A stretch of 64,000 bases of DNA, taken from Hermodice carunculata. Taxonomy: Eukaryota; Annelida; Polychaeta; Eunicida; Amphinomidae. The notes under the pieces are model-generated. The model made no database searches and was not told where the DNA came from. It worked only from the letters and a program-made list of their open reading frames with translations. The DNA is taken from the NCBI GenBank assembly GCA_964020975.1, contig CAXHWN010002396.1, positions 1,053,501-1,117,500 on the forward strand, in the 5' to 3' direction. This document shows positions 48,223 to 61,180 of this stretch, piece by piece. Position numbers and translations under genes: made by a program. Numbering within the stretch: the stretch's first letter is position 1; every line of letters starts with the position of its first letter.

Positions 48223-49878
48223 TTTTCACAGGAATTCCTGCTGTCTGCTCGATGACATCGCTCTCTTAGCAAGTTGCAATTATTTTTCCTAGAAATAGTA
48301 CTATATCTGTTTGCCTTCTAAGACACACTCAACAAAAGTCTGCTTAAGCCAGCAACTGTATCTGGGTGCACACCTGGGTGCCCTGCAGTCCTGCCAACCA
48401 TGTTTAACTGGGCGGATATGTGAAGATTTCGGTGGGAAGAGAGAGAGAGATAAAGAGAGGAGAAGTTGACCTCGTTAACAGTTTGTTCAGTGCTTTTCAC
48501 ATTTGCATGTGTTCATTCAGCACGAAAGATGCTGGGATGCCCCTCTGTTGGTTGATGGGTTCCTTTGGTGAAAATGTTTAACACTAAGGGTTTTTGACAT
48601 TATAAGTCTATGAGTTTCGTAAAAGGTACGACATCTTGCATTTTGTAGGTCATAAAATCCTCAGTTAATGGCAATATTTAGTGTTTTCTGCCACAAACTC
48701 TTAGTTTTGTTACCGAATTGCTGGATTTGTTACAGATCTCAGGGTATATGCATGAAGCTGGGGCACTTGTGAAGTAATAAAAAATACAACGTCTAATGAC
48801 AGTGGTATTGCCACCTACCCTGTGCCCAGTTTACAATACTAAATAGCTTTGTACTCACAGTCATAAATAAATGTGTAATTATCTTATAGGCTTAGAATTT
48901 ATAAGACCAGTTACGTACTCTCAAGCTTTATTGGAGTTTTCAAACCGACTTTTTCAAGCGCGTCGCAAATGCTTTGTACTAATAGCTGTTTGCCGCCAGT
49001 GGCAAACGTTTTACAACCTTATCGTGGTCCAGTGTTGTTAATTATGCAAACAGAAACAACAGGGTCACAGTGTCCGTGTAATTCTGAACCACAGAAAATA
49101 GCACAATCACAATCCCTCTATGCTCCAAATCCAATCAAGTCACTGCCTATGTCTAAACATATTTAATATCATTACAAAATATTTCCCCGCTGGACTCAAA
49201 ATTTTAAAAAATGCAAGGCTTCAGCAGCCAGATGAATTTGCAAAATGGGTCATTATCGGAAACCATCCAGCATGTTTCACAGCCTAAGCTTCAAGACCAT
49301 GCTGTTGTCATGTCATGTCATGGCGGGTGTTTGCCTTTGTCTTGCCTTTGGTCAAGGCAACCCACTTGAATGTATGGACGTGAAATAATAGAAAAAACTT
49401 TATTATATGCTGTATAATAAGGTCTGGCTTATAATGGCAGCACTTACTGGACCATTTATATGAATTTCTTTATGCACAATATATCAAAAGTCATATTCAA
49501 CATTACCCTGAGAAAATATCCATGTATAGTCATGTAACTTCTCAGAGATGGAACCCACATATATGCATAGTTCTGGCTACAGAAAGTTCCAAGTGCAGAA
49601 TGACTGCCTTGAAATTTGAACGGATGCAAAGGTGTCACAAATGAACCTGACCCCATGTATGCACTAAGAACTGAACGATCACACTGTATTCTTGAATTGG
49701 TTGTTCTACTTAAATTGAACAGGAAAATATTGAAAAGAAGTCCTTGCAGTGACCCAATTGCCTTCTAATTAGCTTTGTGCATTGAATCAAATGGAAAGTC
49801 CAAATAAAACTCAAAGGAATAGCTGTGTACCCTCAAGCTTCAGACATGGTTAAATGACTGTTGTTTCAATGAAACAGC

Positions 49879-49897
49879 GGGAGGGAGGGAGGGAGGG
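49879..49897 (+). repeat. G-quadruplex-forming (GGGA)n tract
   Basis: Five GGG runs separated by single A; meets the usual G3 N1 quadruplex pattern. Confidence 0.85.
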
Positions 49898-50039
49898 AAA
49901 CCCCAACGTGATGTTGGCATATCAGTGTCAATATTTGTTGGATTATTATCAAAGGATACAAACTGACAAATGTTCATAGTGAACTCAGTGCACAAAATCC
50001 ATTTCTAATATTGACGTATACAGAACACACAGAGGCTCA

Positions 50040-51150
50040 AATTCAATTCAATTCAAATATTTTATTCATGCTACAGACATAGTCACTATTTACAAGACAA
50101 ACAATAATCATTATGCATACACACATGCAAAAAGTTGGGGGATTAAAACAATATATTGTTATTAAAATATATAAAACACATTAAACTTTTATCACACCAA
50201 TGACTTCATTTGTATCAAACAGCCATTTATTCATTCCGTCCCTTATCAGGTAGAGCTCCTTAATCTCCTTGGCCAGTCGCATATTATTTTTTGTCACACT
50301 TTTTTAGCACCTCTTAACAATCAACTTTCCAACCACCTCAAAATCCATTTTAACACACTCCCACAAGTCATATCCAGTATTGAGCAAAACATTTAAAATT
50401 TGTCTTCAACCTTGACAAAAGCAACGAATACGACAAATTTTCAAAAATACTTTTAACCTTCCCATTACTGCAGTAGATTCCAGAAAAAAAAGCTTCATGA
50501 ATCTTTTTTAAAAGATACTGTGGCCTGCAGGTAACTCTGTGATATGAGGCAAAAGATCAGAATATGTTCTGTCAGACAGTTACCATACCCTTCTAAAGGC
50601 CTTCCGTCATGCAACATTTAACCTATCTATATCCTTGTCATACAAGGCATTAAGATGACCGATGTAAAAAGTTTTACAGTACTGCTTAAAGAGTACGTTT
50701 TTGTATCTACCTTAATATTACCAAAACGACAGAGAAACCATTGACTTGCACAATCAAATGTTTGACTATCGGAGAAACACAGCTTGCATTTATATCGCCA
50801 GGTATGTGACCAAGGTAATTCACTTCTGTAACTAACTTAACTTTCTCATTACTGACAACACCTCAGCCCCAAATTTCTCTTCCCCTAACACCATCAACTT
50901 GATTTTAGCATTATTAAATTGAATGTAGTGTTCACCAGCAGAATTCTCAGAAATCTCAACTATCTGCTTTAATGATGGAAATGTTTGGGCCAGCAATAAT
51001 GTCATCTACATACATAGGTGCACCAACAAAATTATTACCAACTCTAACCCACTTCTTGCTTCTCTAACTTAGTTAATAAACCATCAACAATGATGCAAAA
51101 CAGAGTTCGACTCAAAATCCCGCTTTGCTTAATTCAGTTGGTGACACTAA
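50040..51150 (-). mobile_element. LINE 3' fragment
   Basis: Minus strand: sequence near 51130-50960 reads like reverse transcriptase around the catalytic box (a MYVDDI-type motif near 51010). The low-coordinate end carries an A/T-rich tail with attca repeats (50040-50060). Highly degraded and 5'-truncated. The stretch from 51150 to 52040 shows nothing I can name. Confidence 0.5.
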
Positions 51151-52039
51151 ACTATGCAGTCAGAATTGCACCCATTAAATCGAACTCTTGGCTGTTGGAG
51201 GTTTTGTTGTAGTTGCTTTGCATAGTATATAAACGTTTATATTGCCAACCTTTCAATTTACCCATCACCCGCCCAACTCCCTCCTTACAAGTGTGCACAA
51301 GAGGAGATAAAATAGGAAAAATATATTTCTTCAAGGGCACCTCTTTATGATGACACAGTACTGCATCAGGCAAATGCCCTGTGTCAAATGAGCTAGATCT
51401 CCAAAACCTCTCAGCCGTGCGCAGGCAGAATCTGCAATTAAATGAACATTTTACACCTAATATACTACTTGCTGTTTACTTAGTTCTTGGGTATTGTTAT
51501 ACTAAATACCTCTTGGTGATGAGACATTGGAATTGCTTAGACCTGTATTAGTACTGATGTAAATATTTTTTTCCAAAACTGTCATATTCTTCAACTTGAT
51601 AATGGGGATATAGAATACGTAAAAAACAGAGATAGAACAGTAGGTAACAGCACGGAATCTCAATATTTAGTACCAAGAACAGTCTGACCATACCTTTTAC
51701 CCCATCTTACTAATTACGTCAGCCATGTTGGATCACCGACAGAAAAGCACACGTTTAATTTGCATGTTAGGAATGACACTAATCATTTCAGATAAGTGGT
51801 TTCTGTTTTTCATAAAATTCCGTTTTAGATCTTTTATTATATTATTAGTCCTGTACATCTTTGGGTTTTTTGAAGGTCAGCAAGGCCTTATCGTTAAGTA
51901 TGAGCATGTATTTTGCCCTCTTTTGCGGAATCTTTTCCTTTGCCCTAATGAAAAAAGAAACGCAACTCGACAACTGATTTTTAGCTACAAAAAAGTGTAT
52001 TCCAAAGCCAGTTGAGCTTATGTAATAAATGGTCTTCGT

Positions 52040-53150
52040 TCTGTGTCCGCCCAACAGTCCATCAAAACTCAAAAGTTACATATTTTACTTCCTCTCCAAT
52101 ATTGGCCGTCAGATCCACTTCAAATTTTATAAGAGTTTACCCTGGATGAGCCCTTTCCAAAATGTTATTCAAATAGCCAAGCTCCTGAGATTTTTGGATT
52201 TTTTATTGTTATGTTTCTTTAATAATCATATTCATAACAACTTTACCTATTGTTTCGAAATGGCATGGGGACATATCTGGTGCCCCCTAGACTTTAACTT
52301 GTGCAACATCTGGTGCTGATATTTTTTCTACTGTTGCAAATTTTGGGGTGTTTTGATGTTTTTGACTTCTTCAAAAGCATTTTTCGGATTGTTCCGAAAG
52401 TTTGTGAAAATGTAGCTTATAAGAGGGTTTCACAAGAATTGTTCACTAGGTAGTAATACTCTGGAGCCCTGATTTTTATTAAATATTTCAAATTGTGGGT
52501 TGGTTAGTGCATGCATTCCTCTCGATTGTCAATGGGGATTACAATAGAAATTCACATTCTGCCTTCTTCTTGATAGCCGTCAAACAGATTCACCTCAAAC
52601 TTGACGGTGATGTACCTTTGGCAGATCTCACCTAAATTCTTTAAACGGTCATGCTCTGGAATTTTTAGATTTAAAAAATGAATATGTTTGTTCCTTTTTG
52701 ACCGCAAGATGAGAACAAATCTACAAAACTGCTCAGCCAGTTAACTTTAAATTATATAGGGGCATTTCTGGGGAAGTATACTCTTGAATTTGTTCCAAGA
52801 TACCGCTGCAATTGTTCTCTGTTTACCCGATTTTGGAGCGTTTTTCAAATTTTCGACTTTTCCAAAACCATCGCTCAGATTGTTTAAACTGGGAATGTAG
52901 TTTGAGGGAGGGTTAAACTTAGGTGTTCAGTAGGCGGTGATTCTCTGGATCCCTGATTTTTGATGATTGTTTTTTTCAATTTGGTTACCTGTTGGCTAAT
53001 GCAGGCATAACTGTTGACTGCAGTTTAAGTCTTGAGATCGTAAAGGAAATTCACATTTTCCACTTCTTGTCTAAAACTGTCCACCACTTTTACTTGCAAC
53101 GTGTGGGTCTCTGCTATTTTCTATCCCTAGTGGTCATACTCCTATTAATC
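52040..53150. repeat. Degenerate tandem array, about 500-base unit
   Basis: Two diverged units (about 52050-52550, 52550-53060) and the start of a third. Shared landmarks in order: 'gccgtca..a.attcacctcaaa', 'ctcctgagatttttggattt', 'attttggggtgtttt', 'actctggagccctgattttt', 'aaattcacattctgcc'. It resembles the style of the 22340-24200 array. Confidence 0.6.
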
Positions 53151-54780
53151 ATTTTACATAATATTTACGAATTTTCTGGCTCGTTTTAAGCAAATTCTTT
53201 GAATTATCTTCTCCAAAAAAACCACTGAGTCAATTGATTTGCATTTTCGTATGGAACCAATGTGGGGACCTTAATTAGTTCAAGAGTTGGTGCTGTAATC
53301 ATTTGTTGCTTTGAAAATATGTGCTTTTCTAGTTGTCTTGATTTTTCCTCCCGGCGCATATATGTGTAAACGCGAAGCGGAGTGTTATTATTTCCACAAT
53401 ATTCATACACAAACCAAAATCTGTCCCAGCAGATCGAATAATGAAAATGCCAACAAATAGTGTCACAGATTTTATGTACAGGCACCATATAATGACAGAT
53501 TCCCAGTGCCAATTATACTTCAGAATGTTTTGGGTTTTTCCTTTTTTTTTTTTTTTTTTTTTTGCTTTGGGTTGTTCACTAACCACAAAGTGCACGTGCA
53601 TGGAATGATGCGTCTCTGGATGTCTACGGAGGTTCAACATTAAACTACGCCATTAGCAGCCACTGCAAAGTCGTATGGGAGTCAATACTTCTTTTAAACA
53701 AATTTTATTGACCAATCGGAGAACAGGGATGCCCCAATACTAACTCCTCTTGTACATAGTGATATAGAGCGATAATAAAGATACAACAGTCACGATACGC
53801 TAAGACAATGTTTACAAGACAAATATGAGAGTGAACGAATACACAACGAGCCAGATAGTGGTTATTACAACCAACAGTATAATTTATAGCAGGTTATGTA
53901 CTTTTTAGACATCTACACTTTTAGATGGATGTGTGGACGGTGTTGAACATTTGAACATTATACTTGAAAGAACACTCACCGGAACTATATAGTACTGCCT
54001 AAAGGGTGATACATGCATGGCGTACGACTGCTTTCTGTAAGTGTACACAAATAATGTAGATTGGGCATATGAAGAAAGAGTGACAAAAGTCCCTATTCGG
54101 CTCACCACAGCTATATGAACTGCACTCCTTGACACCGATTTAGTTTGATAAACTATTCAACTGGATTGTCCTTATCCCCAATCTACCCTGGATGGATGCT
54201 GTTGTGCGATTGCCTGGTAAATCTTGGGTGTTATGGTGCTTACATATCAAATATTTGAATACTAAACCGTAACCTGCTGGCCTTACATTTAAAGAGAGAT
54301 TCAACGAGTGTATAGTGGATGGAAAGGAATGACTGTAACTTGAGGTTGTGGTCCGAAAATGAGGGGAGGGGGGTGTTTGTTTGTTTGTTTGTTTTTGGGG
54401 GGTGGGTTTTTTTTTTTGTTCTCTGTTGTGTTTGCCTTTTTTTGTTTGTTTTTTGTTTTTGTTTTTGTTTTTTTTTTTTTGTTTCTTGTCTTTTTGTGTT
54501 TTTGTGTGTGTGTTTTTTTTGGGTGGGAGTAAAGACTGTTTTAAGTATTTAAGTATTACGAGCCACATCTTGAATAACTTTGTATAGAAGTGCCAATTTC
54601 CATTTTTCACGGCTTCGGTGCAAGCTTTTCCAGCCAATATCCATGTTCAGTTGGACAGTTGGCGTTCCAGTCATAGCGCTTCACAACCCGTACATCAACC
54701 AGTTGAACAGATGCTAGAAATTGTGGAACAGTTACCAGCATCTGTTCTTCAGCATGTGTACAATTGATCATACAGCATCA
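53150..54780. other. Low-information stretch with T-rich tracts
   Basis: A poly-T run at about 53540-53563 and a T/G tract at 54360-54530. No gene seen. Confidence 0.5.
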
Positions 54781-54789
54781 GCATACTCC

Positions 54790-55960
54790 AGATTAGGTCT
54801 TATAAAAGCTTTGTAAATTGTTTCGAGTGCAGATCTCAGAAGTCAATGCTGCATCCTCTTCATAATATTGACAAGTTTGGGCCCTTTTCGACAATAGTGT
54901 TTATGTGGCTCTTCCAAATTACATCAATTTGAATGATGAGATCGAAATGTTTGTTCTCGTTAACAGAGTCAAAAACAGAATTGCAAAACAAAACAGGGTT
55001 TTGGTAATTTTGCAGCAGAGGTTTGTGGTAAATAAGTATAGGTTTTGTCCTAGTTGAATTGAAGGTAAGCATCCATTTTTCAGGCCAATTTTTGATGTTC
55101 AGTGGATGAGCGTCAGCTACATCAGCTGCAATCTGTGGGCTGTTTACCTCAGTAAATTGCGCAACGTCATCTGTGACCAATGTGCTGATATACATAAAAA
55201 ATAAGAGGGGACCCAGGATAGACCCTTGCGCCACACCTATGTGAACTTCACCCCCAGCGAGAGTCTTGCCCTTTGACAACCACCTTTTTGTTGTCTATCA
55301 AACAAGTAATTTCTACACCATCATTATAATAGAGCCTGATAATCCAGGTTTGTTTTTTGTTTTTTTTTTTTTTGTTTTTTTTTTTTTTTGTTTTTTGTTT
55401 TTGTTTTTTTTTTTTTTTTGTTTTTTGTTTTTTGTTTTTTTGTTTTTTTTTTTTTGTTTTTTTTGTTTTTTGTTTTTTTTTTTGTTTTTTGTTTTTTTTT
55501 TTTTTGTTTTTCTTTTTTTTTGTTTCGTTTTTGTTTACACAACAGACTCTAGTGCCATACTCAATCAAAAGCCTTAGCCACGCATATTTCTGTTTGGTCA
55601 TTCAAAGCCTTTGAGAGTATGTCATACAAGTGCAAAAGCTGCTTTACAGAAGAATCACCCTTCATGAATTTTGATAGAATTGGGTTATTACTTGGTAAGG
55701 CCAAGCGGAAAGATTGGGCGATAGTTCCTACATACATCAAGTGAACCACGCTTGTGGACTGTAATCACATTTGCCCTTTTTCACTGCTAAAGGAATATCG
55801 ACTGGGATAAGCATAAATGGAACAAATTTATAAAAGGCTTCTAAATACACAGTGCTGCTTCTATTTAGAGTCTTGGTCTTATTGTATCTGGACCTGATGC
55901 TATCCAGGCGTTTCAACACATCAAGGACTTCAGGTGTCAGTGACTGTTATGTAGTGTATG
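54790..55960 (-). mobile_element. Decayed LINE reverse transcriptase interrupted by a T/G tract
   Basis: Minus strand, from 55960 down: PFMLIPVDIPLAVKKGK, then KFMKGDSSVKQLLHLYDIL and SKALNDQTEICVAKAFD (55561-55749); a simple-sequence tract (55346-55540); then GVAQGSILGPLLFFMYIS (54860-55279) and KHFDLIIQIDVIWKSHIN. The order fits LINE reverse transcriptase. The YADD box is not intact and several frame changes are present. Confidence 0.75.
55346..55540. repeat. (T)nG low-complexity tract
   Basis: About 190 bases of T runs broken by single G. It gives artefact Phe-rich and Lys-rich frames on the two strands. Confidence 0.97.
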
Positions 55961-56329
55961 TCAGCATCTGTGCTTATTTCTAAAGGAGGTACTTCACCTG
56001 GCACAGTGTCAAGTTTGGTTTGTTTAAGGAAAACAAGTTCAAGACTTCAGCCTTCGATACGTCGTCGTCAACGACTTTACCACCGATAATCACCCATGGT
56101 AAAGTGACACCCCGATGATAATATCCAAGGTGGGGCCCTATAGGCCTACAAAATGAAAAAAAAGTGTCTGCAAGCCAAGTTATGGTTGCTAATTGTGTTG
56201 CCTTCGAGTGGTCTTCCGCACATAAGTGGCACTATACATAACATAAGGACTTTTCGGTACTAGTGCATTTTGTTGGTCACGCTGGACAGGTAATGTGACT
56301 ATTGTAGGTTCTCGCAGTAGAAGATCCAG

Positions 56330-57500
56330 CGATGATAAAGGATACGGAGGATCCTGCCAGGATCCAGAAAAGTAACTTTGTGCTTACTTTTCTTCACAAG
56401 CTTGGGAATTTTGCCTCAAGTGATATAAAGTGCCTATTTACTAAAGTAGATCAGGGGGTGCTTACCAATCTGCACAAAAATACGTGTGATACTCTTCAGG
56501 CTGAACTTCAGCAGTTAAGTGATAAAAGTCATGGCCACAGGTAGACCAAATATTTGCTCATGGCGGATATCACACATTTGGCCTTCAGTCTTGTGAATAA
56601 AGGTTCACTCAAAGAACTTGATACAGTCTTTGTACCAAAAGAACCTAGCATACTAGACAATCAAAGTAAGGATGAGAGTACGACTGATCCTTCTGATTTT
56701 ATCCATACAGTAGTTAGTTGATCTGTGTGTAAAATACACACTACTGGGGAAGAAGGTTCGGGAGTTAAAATAGCCAATGTTTAGGAACGACTTCAGTTCG
56801 ATTAGATCTCGAAGCAAGATGTGGTATCAATGAATGGACAAAACTATACCAACGGGCAATCTCCTGCTGACGGATATAATGAGCTTCGCTCAAGTGAGCC
56901 TCGGGAGGGTGTTATAATGCCTGACTATCAGGATAACCCTATAGTACTTCCCGTGACTAATGGAAGTGTACAGGTTGATTTAAAATTATTTTATTTGAAC
57001 AGACATAAAGATTGGAGAACAAGCAAACCTTATATCAACTACTCTCCTTGTTATTCCGACGAAGCAATTTTCAATTTATGACGGATCAGTGATAACAATG
57101 ATGTGAATAACAGGTGGGAAATATTAACCAAAATGAAACAATAAAAATCATGTGAACCCATTTGGAAAATATTGAGAAGTAATTTTAAGTTTCTAAAGGT
57201 GAAATTTAAAACACATTTATAATGATACACACTGTACATATGAAAAGTATATGCTCGGTTCTAATAATTTTAGTGGCATTAGATTAAAGTTTAAAGCGCG
57301 TACAGGGTGTTTGGGCCTAAAGGAGTTTTTGTGAAAATGGAAAGTGACTGCTGATACCAAATGTGATTTATGTTAAGGTGCTACTAAAGATTTAATTCAT
57401 TTTCTGTTTCTTTGTCCTTCCCTTAATCATATCTGAAACATGCTTACGATTTTGGTGAAAACACGGATAAAGTTTTTGATATGATTTTTAAGCAGTATTT
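56330..57500 (+). mobile_element. Probable LINE fragment with terminal zinc knuckle
   Basis: At 57290-57430 the plus strand reads ARTGCLGLK, then KCDLC and DLIHFLFLCPSLNH, the Cys-Cys-His-Cys knuckle typical of LINE C-termini. Upstream frames 56332-56544 (QKSNFVLTFLHKLGNFASSD) and 56821-57081 (YNELRSSEPREGVIMPDYQD) are protein-like and may be the same element, though I cannot place them in a domain. Confidence 0.5.
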
Positions 57501-57639
57501 GATGGAAGCGTGGGAATGTCGACGTGAGTCTCTCGCAGACACGTCAGGGTAAAACCGGCCTATTTTAGATAACGAAAATAATGCAAATAACCTTGTAATA
57601 ACTGCACATATTTTATACTGTATTGCTGCATTGCATGTG

Positions 57640-58090
57640 AAGTTTTTATCTGACGCACCGCGGGTCCTGCCCTGACCGCAGGCGCCCCCGCTGTAAAGGG
57701 GTAGCTTCAGTAATAATAAAGCACTGCATTGCCCCAAAAGTCTCTAACTTTGCGGAGACGCATAATATATACAACGCACAGGACAATAAGTTAGCATACA
57801 CTGGAACTGTGTCCAAAACAGATAACAATACTATGGGACTATGAACTCAATAATTCAATGTTTGGTTAGGCTGGAATAGACCCCTGTACACATTTTACAT
57901 ATGCACCCATGTACACCACAGGCGGCGGCTGAGGGTGAAGTACCAGCTCAACTGACCTACCCTGCAAGCAGACCAAGCCACGGAGATTAATCCCGAGGTT
58001 AATCCGCCCAGCAGTCGAGCGACGTACGAAGGCACTATACATGCTGCTAGCCCACTTCTAGGGGCAAGAAGACCAAACACATCCACAATT
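57640..58090. other. GC-rich island, unexplained
   Basis: Clearly richer in GC than its flanks (for example gaccgcaggcgcccccgctg at 57674-57693, and 57900-58080). No good frame; does not match rRNA, tRNA or snRNA features I know. Could be a structured repeat 5' region or a CpG island. Confidence 0.3.
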
Positions 58091-58299
58091 TCATTTTCAC
58101 TGTTATATACATATGTACAATTGCATTTTTACTATTACATTTTAGGCAAAACACCAATTAGAAAGTAAAGTTAAAAACAGCTCGTCACCCAAACAGCACT
58201 TGGCGCTTGAGCAGAACCGGCAGTTTCCAATGCATGCATGGAAGTCGCTTTTCCTCGCTTTATCTAGTCATTTGTAGGAAAATTATGAAAACCATTTGC

Positions 58300-59070
58300 T
58301 GAAGCAGGCATTTTTCCACCATTTTCTTCATATCGGCACACCATCATGGTGGATAAAAAGCAGGATGAAGCGTTTGTTCGGGGAAATTACTGATCGTGCG
58401 AAGAACATTACGCCGTTATCAATGCATACCCAGCACATTCAACGAAATTGACTCTTCCCGAGGCTCATGTCTGGGTTTTCACTATGCGTCTTTCCCCTTT
58501 AGTAAAGTTTATGTATGACGTTGATTCGTCAAAATGAAATAATGGATGGCAAAAATAAACTTGTTGCGTCACATTTTTCCCCCGTTTTGGAAAGTTCACC
58601 TGAGAACAACATCCATGTTTGTTTGTTTCAATGCATTGCTCACCAGTTCTCGGAAATGGAAGTACTTTTCAGTTTATCATCGCCAGCCCGAAGTTGGGCT
58701 ACCGTATTTGTGCCGATGGCCCTGTAACCTCATATGAGTTTCCAAATATGAATATTATCGTCAAATGTGACAAATTTCTACGGCGGGAAATATCAACACA
58801 CCTTAAATTTACCCAATCAGGACAGTAAAGCAGAATAGATCAGACTTTGATTTTCCCCATGGTACCAACCATTCAAGAAATTTGTAAACAAATTTGGCCC
58901 AACGAGGAACGCAAACTTGTAGACATTTGCATTTTTCTGCGGATTTCAATACTTTTACGTGCCGCAAACGACTAGCAATGAGTATTTATACTGCATGGAC
59001 AAATAAATCTGTACAAATTACCGCAAGTGAACTATGATATTGAATTGGTCGTACTATTCAGACGTACTGA
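58300..59070. other. Stretch with three overlapping short frames, no gene assigned
   Basis: Frames at 58515-58727, 58546-58737 and 58619-58828 overlap. None is clearly favoured. Confidence 0.35.
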
Positions 59071-59075
59071 CACTT

Positions 59076-59339
59076 GGGGTGTGTTGTTCAAAGCCAGCGC
59101 AACGTTCTGTAACCATCAAAAATTAGTAAATTGAAAAAATACCTGTCGCAAAAATGACGTCCATGTTACTCATCTGCGATGAAATCACTTGACACATCGT
59201 CGCACAAAATTTTGCGATCGTATCCTTCATTTGCGACACCGCAACTGACTTTTAGGCAGGCATCGCAAAAATGTTTGCAATTTGTCGCCAAAGGACAAGT
59301 TTGACGCAAATTTTGCGCTGCTTTAGAACAATTCACCCC
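59076..59339. mobile_element. 264-base element with short terminal inverted repeats (MITE-like)
   Basis: The left end ggggtgtgttgttcaaagcc and the reverse complement of the right end ggggtgaattgttctaaagc agree apart from two mismatches and small indels, then share agcgcaa. The interior is rich in tgcgac/tcgcaa words. No clear target-site duplication. Confidence 0.5.
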
Positions 59340-59344
59340 TGTTC

Positions 59345-60715
59345 CTACTATGCGAGAACAGAGAGCAACCGTTTTGGTACGTTCACAGGACATTTTAATG
59401 TTCATAAGGAATGATTATTAATTCGAGAAGTAGGGTAGACCTTCAGGGCATAAAACGAGACATAATTATCAACTGACTGAAATATTAGAGCAAGACATAT
59501 ATAATAACAATACATTTTGTGCTGTTCAGCTTCTATTCTGCAAATTACGTGTGTGGGGCCGAACGTTTGGTCTACCGGATTCTTAAGATTAAATGATGGT
59601 GATGTGATATTTGCGAGCAAAGGTCCCTTTTCTGGTCAGTATAGCACTTTTTCCAACGTCCAAACTGGCGACTACTGGAGACCGCAGGTTTGCATTTACC
59701 GCAAAGGTGCGGTAAGGACCAGTGAGGGCCATGATTGGTTAAAATACAAACGAAATTTTATATATTGCATGAAAACAAAAACAAAAAAACAAGGATGTAA
59801 GCTGCACTCGCTTTGGGGGGTTTTACCCATATCATACTATACACACGGGTACATTGTACTATTTGTCACCCGCTGCTTACTATTCATTTGTGAAACCGCA
59901 GGAAAAATGGGAGACAACCAAAGGGGATGAAGGAGCAATCTGGAAAAATGTAGCCAAGGGTAGGCCTACAGGTAGGCCTAGAGGTTGCTGAGAGCACGGA
60001 CTCCGATATCAATATGAATCTGACAGTGGTGATGAATAACCGTTTCCAAATTATTAAAAACGTACATTCAGTACATATGAACGTCGGCAAAATAAACGTA
60101 AAAAAAAAAAGAAAGAAAAACCTCAGTGCAAACAAAATGTGGTCGCTTCTGTTAGCTACCAAGAGTGGGGCGAGGCACGCCGATATTGTCTGTACTGCGC
60201 ACCATGTTAAAACGATTGCAAAATGTGTAGATGAAGAGCACTATATTTGCAATAAACAAAAATAAAACTTGTCGTGTTTTCTCTTGTAAGAAAGAGCATA
60301 ACATCTGCTTTTAAACAACATGACTCATTCAAATATTAAGGTTTCTGTTCTCAACCTATCCCACCCTGAAAAAGTGCAAAACGCGCCCTGTGGCGGCCGC
60401 GGGAACTATTTTTGTCACCGTGGCACACAAAAACATGCCATTTCCTACGGAGTTTTGCACCGTACAGACTGGATCATTTGTCATTATTGACATGTCATTT
60501 AAATACAAAGCCAGCAACGTGAAGATTCTCAACCCGTTTGATCCTTTTTCCCTGGGAATTTTGAATCTGAAATAAATTTTAAGAAAAATTGTCAATTGTG
60601 TCAACAAATTTAGCAAAAACGGATTTTTGAAGCTTAGAATCTCATTTTTGTAGCAGTAAATGACGCTTTCCACTAAATTAAAAACGCCAGTGTGAAGATG
60701 GTCTGTAGAAACCAT
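59345..60715. other. Stretch with an unrecognised 137-codon frame
   Basis: The plus-strand frame 59517-59930 is the longest here, but has no known motif, and a frame of this length can occur by chance. 60014-60265 is Lys-rich at its start. Nothing firmly supported. Confidence 0.3.
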
Positions 60716-60720
60716 GTCCC

Positions 60721-60775
60721 TATAAATAACAGCGACACGTCAATGTGGTTACCCATCATGGCATCGGTTTGTGAG
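60721..60775 (+). promoter_or_regulatory. TATA box and candidate first mini-exon
   Basis: TATAAATA at 60721-60728; 30 bases later an ATG (60758) opens MASVCE, which ends at a strong donor gag|gtgagt (60776). Neat spacing, but no downstream exon is proven. Confidence 0.3.
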
Positions 60776-61125
60776 GTGAGTACGCTCTTTGTCACTCAGA
60801 TTTTCCATTGGTTTTTTTGGCATCGTCAATGATTAAAAATAATCCATTTTTTCAATAAAACTTGAAAATAAAGGTCCCTTGAATAATGTTGGAGTAATTT
60901 AGCCTGAGGTAAGTGTAAAATTTAGGCTATAAATTAAGTTTATAGGGACAGGAAAAAGGCGTCTGCTACCAGCCTAACGGAAAAATCTCCAAGCCATATT
61001 TTCAAGGAGCCGTAAACTAATTTATTCTGTTCGTAGCAGAAACATACTATCCCGGAATGTGTCCAGGCTTTATTTAGATTAGTTAAGTATGATGTTTAAT
61101 CACCGATGGCTTCAAGTTAGCTGAG

Positions 61126-61180
61126 ATGATGACGGCTTATAATCCCAAAATCGCGTCGCTGTTCATGCCGGCTGTAGAAG
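61126..61180 (+). CDS. Candidate first coding exon of a gene running right
   Basis: ATGATG opens MMTAYNPKIASLFMPAVE and meets a gtgagc donor at 61181. It is GC-richer than its flanks, with CpGs. No acceptor-linked partner was identified in the remaining 2.8 kb. Confidence 0.25.

Larger units (their letters stand above)
46932..50035. other. Stretch with no recognised gene
   Basis: Frames at 46860-47276 (138 codons, starting inside the foldback element) and 47285-47581 (98 codons) are the longest, but show no motif I know. A CRE-like gtgacgtca occurs near 47141. Confidence 0.4.

Noticed and set aside
55248-55614. Lys-rich and Phe-rich frames over the T/G tract (likewise 40314-40613 and 54140-54637)
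   Set aside because: Simple-sequence artefacts lying within or beside LINE and Gypsy remains.
57650-57740. Possible snRNA or tRNA gene in the GC-rich patch
   Set aside because: No Sm site, anticodon arm or A/B boxes in the right places.
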